Shown here piece after piece: positions 26,949 through 32,812 of a stretch of DNA of 32,812 bases. Source of the stretch: Methyloceanibacter marginalis (GTDB lineage Bacteria > Pseudomonadota > Alphaproteobacteria > Rhizobiales > Methyloligellaceae); assembly GCF_001723295.1 (NCBI RefSeq), contig NZ_LPWD01000037.1, forward strand, positions 1 through 32,812. The letters run 5' to 3'. Each line of letters opens with the position of its first letter. The stretch's first letter is position 1. Position numbers and translations under genes: made by a program. Under the pieces are notes generated by a model that searched no databases, was not told where the DNA came from, and worked only from the letters and a program-made list of their open reading frames with translations.

Positions 26949-29434
26949 GTGAAACGAACGAGACTGAAGGCAAAACTCGCGGGCGCAAGATGACGCTCAA
27001 CGTGCGCCGGACCGTGGAGTCCGGCCATGTGCGCCAGAGCTTTAGCCATGGGCGCTCAAAGTCCGTTCTGGTCGAGAAGAAGAAGCGCCGGTCGGTCGGC
27101 TCGAGCGGTGCGGCTGCACAGCCGGCCGAGGAGGCCAAGCCGAAAGTCGCGGCGCCCGCGCCGAGGCAAGGCCCGCCAAGCCCGCCGCCGAAGAGAAACA
27201 GCGCCGTTCCGGCGTGGTGCTGAAGCAGCTTTCCGAGGAAGAGAAGGCGCTCGCGCCAAGGCGCTCGCCGATGCAAAGGTGCGGCAAGCCGAGGAGAAAG
27301 AGCGCGCCCAGGAGACCGCAGCCCAGGAGACCGTTCTCGCCGAGCAGCGCGCCAAGGAAGCCGAGGAGGCCGAGGAGCGCAAGCGCAAGGAAGACGAGAA
27401 AAAGGCCGTCGAGGAGACGGCTCCGCCCAAGGCCGAGGAGCCCGCGCGCAGCAAGCATCTGAAGCAAGAGGCCGAGGAACAGCCGTCGCGTACGCCGGAC
27501 GCCCGCCACAAGAAGAGCCCCGCAGCCCCGCGGCGCGGCGACGACCGGCGGGTCCGTGGCCGCTTGACCATTACCAACGCGCTCGACGAGGAGCAGCGCC
27601 AGCGGAGCCTTGCCTCGCTGAAGCGCCACCGCGAGCGTCAGAAGAAGCAAGGCACGGGACCGCAAACTGCGCAGAAGATCGCGCGTGAGGTGGTGATCCC
27701 CGAGGTCATCACGATTCAGGAACTGGCCAACCGCATGGCCGCGCGCGGCGTCGACGTCATCAAGTACCTGATGAAGGACGGCGAGATGCACAAGATCACC
27801 GATGTGATCGACTCGGACACGGCGCAGCTCATCGCCGAGGAGTTCGGCCATACGGTACGCCGGGTGTCGGAAGCGGACGTCGAAGAGGGCTTCATTGGAG
27901 CCGAGGACGATGCGGAGGATTTGCAGCCGCGCGCGCCCATCGTCACCATCATGGGCCACGTGGACCACGGCAAGACCTCGCTGCTCGACGCGATCCGCCA
28001 GGCCAATGTCGTCGCCTCCGAGGCGGGCGGCATCACCCAGCATATCGGCGCCTACCAGGTCGTGGTGCCGTCTGGTCAAAAGATCACCTTTATTGATACG
28101 CCCGGCCATGAGGCGTTCACCGCCATGCGGGCCCGCGGCGCCAAGGTCACGGACATCGTCATCCTGGTGGTGGCGGCGGATGACGGCGTGAAGCCGCAGA
28201 CCATCGAGGCGATCAATCACGCCAAAGCCGCCGAGGTGCCGCTGATCGTCGCCATCAACAAGATCGACAAGCAAGGCGCCGACCCCAAGCGCGTGCGCAC
28301 GGAACTGCTCAGCCACGAGATCGTGGTGGAGAGCCTGGGCGGCGACACGCTGGAAATCGAAGTGTCCGCCCTCAAGAAGACCAATCTCGACAAGCTGCTC
28401 GAGGCGATCGCACTGCAGGCCGAAGTGCTGGAACTCAGGGCCAATCCGGAGCGCGACGCCGACGGCGTCATCGTCGAGGCCAAGCTCGAACGGGGCAGAG
28501 GCCCGGTCGGTACGGCGCTCGTTCAGCGCGGCACGCTCCACCTCGGCGATATTATCGTGGCCGGCTCCGCTTGGGGCCGTGTGCGCGCGCTGATCGACGA
28601 TCTCGGCGAACAGGTCAAGGAGGCCGGCCCCTCGGTGCCGGTCGAGGTTCTCGGCTTCGATTCTGCGCCTGAGGCCGGCGATCAATTCGCCGTGGTCGAG
28701 AGCGAGGCCCGGGCCCGCGAGATCACCGACTATCGCATGCGCGAGCGCCGCAAGCGGCTGGCCGTGGCCGGCCAGCGCGGCAGCCTCGAGCAGATGATGA
28801 GCCAGTTGAAGGAAACCGGCGTCCAGGAATTCACGCTCGTGATCAAGGGCGACGTGCAGGGCTCGGTCGAGGCCATTTGCGCGGCTCTCGCCGCACTCGG
28901 CACCGACGAGGTCAAGGCCCGCATCGTGCATGCGGGTGTCGGCGGCATCACCGAGTCCGACGTGTCCTTGGCGCTGACGTCGGGCGCCGCGCTGCTCGCG
29001 TTCAACGTGCGCGCCAACGCGCAGGCCCGCGAGGCCGCAGAGCGCGACGGCGTCGAGATTCGCCAATATTCGGTCATCTACGATCTGGTCGACGACATTA
29101 AGCAGGCCATGTCCGGCCTGCTTTCCCCCTCGGTGCGCGAGACCTTCCTCGGCAACGCCGAAATCCTGGAGGTGTTCACCATCTCCAAGGTCGGCAAGGT
29201 GGCCGGCTGCCGCGTGACCGAAGGCAAGGTCGAGCGCGGCGCCCAGGTCCGTCTGATCCGCGACAACGTCGTGGTGCACGAGGGCAAGCTCTCCACACTC
29301 AAGCGCTTCAAGGACGAAGTGAAGGAGGTGGTGTCGGGCCAGGAATGTGGCATGGCCTCGAGGGCTACCAGGACATGCGACAGGGCGACGTCATCGAGTG
29401 CTTCGAGGTCGAGCACGTCAAGCGCACGCTGTAA
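26945..29434 (+). CDS. infB: Translation initiation factor IF-2, three frame breaks
   Basis: About 830 residues after correction. IF-2 is the GTPase that brings fMet-tRNA to the 30S subunit. The N-terminus ([20 protein letters not shown]) is followed by a long Ala/Glu/Lys-rich linker. Frame breaks by one missing base occur near 27175 and 27252 in the linker and near 29364, after which [20 protein letters not shown] and VEHVKRTL end the protein at a TAA (29432-29434). The IF2_N domain reads [21 protein letters not shown]-domain motifs are [11 protein letters not shown] (G1), [12 protein letters not shown] (G2), DTPGHEAF (G3) and NKID (G4). Domains II to IV follow, with [15 protein letters not shown] and [20 protein letters not shown]. 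The start overlaps the preceding stop by four bases. Confidence 0.96.
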
Positions 29435-29446
29435 GCGCCGCGCATG

Positions 29447-29470
29447 GCGCCGCCGATTTCCGGCGCTTTT
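29447..29470 (+). terminator. Weak intrinsic terminator between infB and rbfA
   Basis: GCGCCG (29447-29452) pairs with CGGCGC (29461-29466) across eight bases and is followed by TTTT. It lies 12 bases after the frame-corrected infB stop and 14 bases before rbfA. It may tune the infB to rbfA ratio more than end the transcript. Confidence 0.55.
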
Positions 29471-29484
29471 GAGAGAAGCCATTC

Positions 29485-29877
29485 ATGACCGCGCGAGACA
29501 AGGGCCCTAAGGCCCCGAGCCAACGCCAGTTGAAAGTCGGCGAGGTGATCCGCCATGCGCTGGCGGAGATCTTCGTCCGCGGCGAGGTCATGGACGAAGT
29601 GGTCAGCAAGCACTCGCTCACCGTGCCGGAAGTCCGCATGACGCCAGATCTCAAGCTCGCCACGGCCTATGTCATGCCGCTCGGCGGTGGCGAGGCGGAA
29701 GAAGTGGTGGCGCATTTGGAGAAGCACAAGCGCTTCCTGCGCGGCGAGGTGGCAAAGCGCGTCAATCTCAAATTCATGCCGGAGTTGAGGTTCAAAGTGG
29801 ACGTCTCGTTCGAGGAGTCCGCCCGGATAGACGCCCTGCTCGCCTCTCCGCAAGTCGCCCGCGACCTCGACGACTAG
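29485..29877 (+). CDS. rbfA: Ribosome-binding factor A
   Basis: 130 residues. RbfA is a KH-fold 30S assembly factor needed for 16S rRNA 5'-end processing, particularly in the cold. Typical sequence: [22 protein letters not shown] near the start, then [24 protein letters not shown], and [28 protein letters not shown] near the end. ATG 29485 follows GAGAGAAG at 29471-29478. The gene lies between infB and truB as in most bacteria; truB starts 12 bases after its stop. No frame break was seen. Confidence 0.95.
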   Translation: MTARDKGPKAPSQRQLKVGEVIRHALAEIFVRGEVMDEVVSKHSLTVPEVRMTPDLKLATAYVMPLGGGEAEEVVAHLEKHKRFLRGEVAKRVNLKFMPELRFKVDVSFEESARIDALLASPQVARDLDD

Positions 29878-29889
29878 GCAGGATCAGGC

Positions 29890-30807
29890 ATGGCGCGTCG
29901 GCGTAAGGGCCAAGCGGTCAGCGGCTGGCTGATCCTCGACAAGCCGGAAGGCCTGACCTCGACCAAGGCGGTGGGACGGGTGCGCTGGCTCTACGACGCC
30001 ACCAAGGCGGGGCATGCCGGGACGCTCGATCCGCTCGCCACCGGCATCCTGCCGATTGCCTTCGGCGAAGCGACCAAGACGGTGCCTTTCGCCGTCGAAG
30101 GCGCCAAGGCGTATCGGTTTACCGTGCGCTTCGGCGCGGCGACCGACACGGACGACACCGAAGGCAAGGTGACCGAGACCTCCGATCTGCGGCCGTCCCG
30201 CGAGGAAATCGAAGCGGCGCTGCCCCAGTTCACCGGCGCCATTTCCCAGGTCCCCCCGCGCTACTCGGCCCTCAAGGTGGACGGCGCGCGGGCCTACGAT
30301 CTCGCCCGTGACGAGGAGGAGTTCGAGCTCGCCCCGCGGACCGTGACGATCGACCGGCTCACGCTCGTGGATCTGCCCGACTCCGGCCATTGCGTGCTGG
30401 AGGCCGAATGCGGCAAGGGCACCTATGTCAGGGCGCTGGCGCGCGATCTCGGCCGGGCGCTCGGCTGTCTGGGCCATGTCTCGGCGCTGCGCCGCACCCG
30501 GGTCGGCGGTTCAGTGAAGCGGAGGCCGTCAGCTCGAAGAGGTCGAGGCAGCCGCCGGCGAGAGCCGGGAGGCGGCGCTGCCCTGCTTCATCCGGTGGAG
30601 ACGGCGCTGCAGGACCTGCCGGCCCTGAACTTGAGCAGTTCCGACGCGGCCAGGCTCCGCCAAGGCCAGCCGGTGCTGCTAAGGGGCCGTGACGCCCCGA
30701 TCATCACCGGTCCCGTCTACGCGGTTTCAAAGGGGGCGCTAGTGGCTCTGGGGGAGGTCTCCCAAGGCGAATTCAAGCCTCGGCGGATCTTTAACCTGAC
30801 GGGCTGA
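29890..30807 (+). CDS. truB: tRNA pseudouridine-55 synthase TruB, compensating frame errors
   Basis: About 306 residues. TruB converts U55 of tRNA T-loops to pseudouridine. The protein opens with GWLILDKPEGLTSTKAVGRV, and the catalytic Asp is in GHAGTLDPLATGILP. Further family stretches are AISQVPPRYSALKVDGARAYDLAR and CGKGTYVRALARDLGRALG. Between about 30509 and 30583 the frame is wrong: three single missing bases restore GGFSEAEAVSLEEVEAAA before LLHPVETALQDLPAL, after which the frame is normal to FKPRRIFNLTG. The overall open frame is preserved because three deletions sum to a codon. It is the last gene of the rimP operon, followed by a terminator-like hairpin at 30864-30885. A GGATC box lies four to eight bases upstream of the ATG. 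Confidence 0.95.
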   Translation: MARRRKGQAVSGWLILDKPEGLTSTKAVGRVRWLYDATKAGHAGTLDPLATGILPIAFGEATKTVPFAVEGAKAYRFTVRFGAATDTDDTEGKVTETSDLRPSREEIEAALPQFTGAISQVPPRYSALKVDGARAYDLARDEEEFELAPRTVTIDRLTLVDLPDSGHCVLEAECGKGTYVRALARDLGRALGCLGHVSALRRTRVGGSVKRRPSARRGRGSRRREPGGGAALLHPVETALQDLPALNLSSSDAARLRQGQPVLLRGRDAPIITGPVYAVSKGALVALGEVSQGEFKPRRIFNLTG

Positions 30808-30844
30808 CGGCCCAAATTCCGCTGGTCTCGGGGGCGATAATCCC

Positions 30845-30850
30845 TATAGT
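30845..30850 (+). promoter_or_regulatory. Possible -10 element for rpsO
   Basis: TATAGT fits a -10 hexamer in the truB-rpsO gap, but the expected -35 region (30822-30827, CTGGTC) is poor. It would give transcription start near 30857, just before the terminator-like hairpin. Reported mainly because of that placement. Confidence 0.3.
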
Positions 30851-30863
30851 GCGCGCATCGCGG

Positions 30864-30885
30864 GCCCCGCTTTTCGGGGCTTTTT
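30864..30885 (+). terminator. Intrinsic terminator between truB and rpsO
   Basis: GCCCCG (30864-30869) pairs with CGGGGC (30875-30880) across CTTTT and is followed by TTTTT. It may end the rimP-to-truB operon, or act as a leader attenuator if the -10 at 30845 is used. Flanking GCGCG/CGCGC can extend the stem. Confidence 0.8.
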
Positions 30886-30960
30886 CGCGCATTCCGAATG
30901 ACCGTGCTGGACGACATCCCGGCTCGGCCCTGTCAAACCCTCAAATATAAGGATATCCCG

Positions 30961-31230
30961 ATGTCGATTAGCGCTGAGCGCAAGCAAGAGCTTATCAAAG
31001 AGTACGCGACCAAATCAGACGACACCGGATCTCCGGAAGTTCAGGTCGCGATCCTGACAGAACGGATCACCAATCTTACCGAGCATTTCAAAACGCACGG
31101 CAAGGATAATCATTCGCGCCGTGGGCTGCTGAAAATGGTCAGCCAGCGGCGGCGTCTGCTCGACTACGTCAAGGCGTCAGATCAGGACCGATACCAGAAG
31201 CTCATCAACCGACTCGGTATTCGCCGGTAG
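30961..31230 (+). CDS. rpsO: Small ribosomal subunit protein uS15
   Basis: 89 residues, the exact usual length. uS15 binds the central domain of 16S rRNA and the platform of the 30S subunit. The sequence [20 protein letters not shown], then [25 protein letters not shown] and [20 protein letters not shown], is unmistakable. ATG 30961 has AAGGA seven to eleven bases upstream; the frame also opens at 30898 but homology does not. The 153-base leader holds the terminator-like hairpin at 30864-30885. uS15 commonly represses its own translation through its leader; no specific binding fold could be recognised here. pnp follows after 116 bases, the conserved pairing. Confidence 0.97.
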   Translation: MSISAERKQELIKEYATKSDDTGSPEVQVAILTERITNLTEHFKTHGKDNHSRRGLLKMVSQRRRLLDYVKASDQDRYQKLINRLGIRR

Positions 31231-31237
31231 GCCATGT

Positions 31238-31257
31238 CCGCCGTGCAGACGCGGCGG
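31238..31257 (+). other. Hairpin in the rpsO-pnp spacer
   Basis: CCGCCG (31238-31243) pairs with CGGCGG (31252-31257) across eight bases, seven bases after the rpsO stop. No proper U-run follows, so it is more likely an mRNA-processing or stabilising stem. In E. coli the same spacer holds an RNase III-cut stem used for pnp autoregulation; equivalence is inference. The rest of the spacer shows nothing further. Confidence 0.45.
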
Positions 31258-31346
31258 TTGAGCTTCCACGCATATGAACGGGCCAGTCCTTGCGCCACCG
31301 GGCGTCAAGGGCGGCCTTATCTTTCCCCGCTCATTGGGACACGCAC

Positions 31347-32812
31347 ATGTTTGATAAACACACCGTAGAAATCGAATGGGCCCGACGCCCACTCAAGTTC
31401 GAAACCGGGCGCATCGCCCGACAGGCCGACGGCGCCGTACTGGTCACCTATGGCGAGACATCCGTTCTGGCCACCGTCGTCTCCGCCAAGCAGGAGCGGG
31501 TCGGTATCGACTTCTTCCCGCTGACCGTGAACTACCAGGAAAAGACCTTCGCCGCGGGCAAGATCCCCGGCGGCTATTTCAAGCGCGAGGGACGTCCGAC
31601 CGAAAAGGAAACCCTCACCTCACGCCTGATCGACCGGCCCATCCGGCCGCTGTTCGCCAAAGGCTTCAAGAACGAGACCCAAGTCATCATCACCGTGCTG
31701 TCGCACGACATGGAGAACGATCCCGACATCGTCGCCATGGTTGCCGCCTCCGCGGCACTGACGATTTCCGGCGTCCCGTTCCTCGGTCCGATCGGCGCAG
31801 CGCGCGTCGGCTATATTGACGGCAAATACGTGCTGAACCCGATGGTCGACGAGATGCCCGAGACGTCGCTCGACCTGGTCGTGGCCGGTACCGCCGACGC
31901 CGTGCTGATGGTGGAATCGGAGGCCAATGAACTTCCCGAAGACATCATGCTCGGCGCCGTGATGTACGGCCATGAGCATTTTCAGCCGGTGCTCGACGCC
32001 ATCGTCAAGCTCGCCGAGCGCGCCGCCAAGGAACCCTGGGACCTCAAGCCCGTGGACAACGGGGAGATGGTCGACAAGGTGCGCGCACTCGCCGAGAGCG
32101 GGCTGCGCGAGGCCTACGCCATTTCTTCCAAGCAGGAGCGCCGCGACGGCATCTCCCAGGTCAAGGAGAAGGTGGTAACCGAGCTCGTCCCCGAGGACGA
32201 TGACGGCACGATCGCCGGCAAGGTCTCCAGCGCCTTCAAGGAAGCCGAGAAGGACCTTGTGCGCGGCAGCATCCTCGACACCAAGAAGCGCATCGACGGC
32301 CGCGACCTGGTGACGGTGCGTCCAATCTCGTGCGAAGTCGGCATCCTGCCTCGGACGCACGGTAGCGCGCTGTTTACCCGCGGCGAGACGCAAGCGCTTG
32401 CCGTCACCACGCTTGGCACCGGCGAGGACGAGCAGTACGTCGACGCCCTGGCGGGCACCTACAAAGAAAGCTTCATGCTGCACTACAACTTCCCGCCCTA
32501 CTCGGTCGGCGAAGCGGGCCGCATGGCTCTCCGGGGCGCCGTGAAATCGGTCACGGCAAGCTTGCCTGGCGGGCGATCCACCCTGTCCTGCCCGATCGCG
32601 AGCAGTTCCCCTACACCATCCGCATCGTGTCCGAGGTCACCGAGTCGAACGGCTCCTCGTCCATGGCCACGGTGTGCGGCTCCTCACTCGCCATGATGGA
32701 CGCGGGCGTCCGCTGAAGCGCCCGGTCGCGGGCATCGCCATGGGCCTCATCAAGGAAGGCGACAAGTTCGCCGTTCTGTCCGACATCCTGGGCGATGAGG
32801 ACCATCTCGGCG
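31347..32812 (+). CDS. pnp: Polyribonucleotide nucleotidyltransferase (PNPase), 3' end outside window, two frame breaks
   Basis: Partial; about 490 of roughly 700 residues are visible. PNPase degrades RNA 3' to 5' phosphorolytically and is a core of RNA decay complexes. The first RNase PH domain is clear ([52 protein letters not shown]). The helical linker and the start of the second RNase PH domain follow ([50 protein letters not shown]). One missing G near 32525 (ATGGGC read as ATGGC) restores [20 protein letters not shown]. Another missing base near 32709 restores [20 protein letters not shown], which runs to the window end. The start at ATG 31347 ([11 protein letters not shown]) matches the family. 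KH and S1 domains lie beyond the edge. Confidence 0.96.

Noticed and set aside
27042-29279. A 745-codon open frame on the minus strand across infB, and similar long antisense frames at 11505-13667, 8512-10107 and 24568-26253
   Set aside because: They are mirror images of well-identified plus-strand genes in GC-rich DNA, have His/Arg/Asp-rich compositions typical of antisense translation and show no recognisable domain.

Overview
The window is a GC-rich chromosomal segment from an alphaproteobacterium, most probably of the order Hyphomicrobiales (Rhizobiales). The evidence is the gene order phoH-ybeY-corC-lnt-HTH regulator-metK-trmB followed by rimP-nusA-ylxR-infB-rbfA-truB-rpsO-pnp, and a YlxR protein carrying an L7Ae-like second domain. 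No rRNA, tRNA, insertion sequence, phage gene or CRISPR array was seen.

Layout. (1) Positions 1-5073, minus strand: a periplasmic iron-type cluster, transcribed as imelysin (IrpA-like), OprB-like porin, di-haem c-type oxidoreductase, second imelysin cut by the window edge. (2) Positions 5345-6264, plus strand: a divergent LysR-type regulator. The intergenic region between them holds strong inverted repeats and an intrinsic-terminator-like hairpin. (3) Positions 6385-13670: a bacterial alpha-2-macroglobulin translationally coupled to penicillin-binding protein 1C, the usual envelope-defence pair. (4) Positions 13677-15006: a small DUF3008 protein divergent from an ATP-dependent DNA ligase. (5) Positions 15053-20741: miaB, phoH, ybeY, corC and lnt, several with 4-base overlaps. 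(6) Positions 20758-23780: an HTH regulator, metK, trmB and an LprI-like secreted protein. (7) Positions 23959-32812: the transcription/translation operon rimP-nusA-ylxR-infB-rbfA-truB, then rpsO and pnp (pnp leaves the window).

Sequence quality. At least twenty positions show a frame break inside otherwise intact genes, including the essential nusA and infB. In every case that can be resolved the break is explained by one missing base, usually in a run of identical bases. This looks like homopolymer under-calling in the read or assembly, not gene decay, so coordinates of the affected genes are given as single, frame-corrected CDSs.

No clearly undescribed multi-gene system is present. The parts most worth a second look are the iron cluster with its inserted porin and elaborate intergenic control region, and two promoter-terminator-gene arrangements (before rimP and before rpsO) that look like transcription attenuators.
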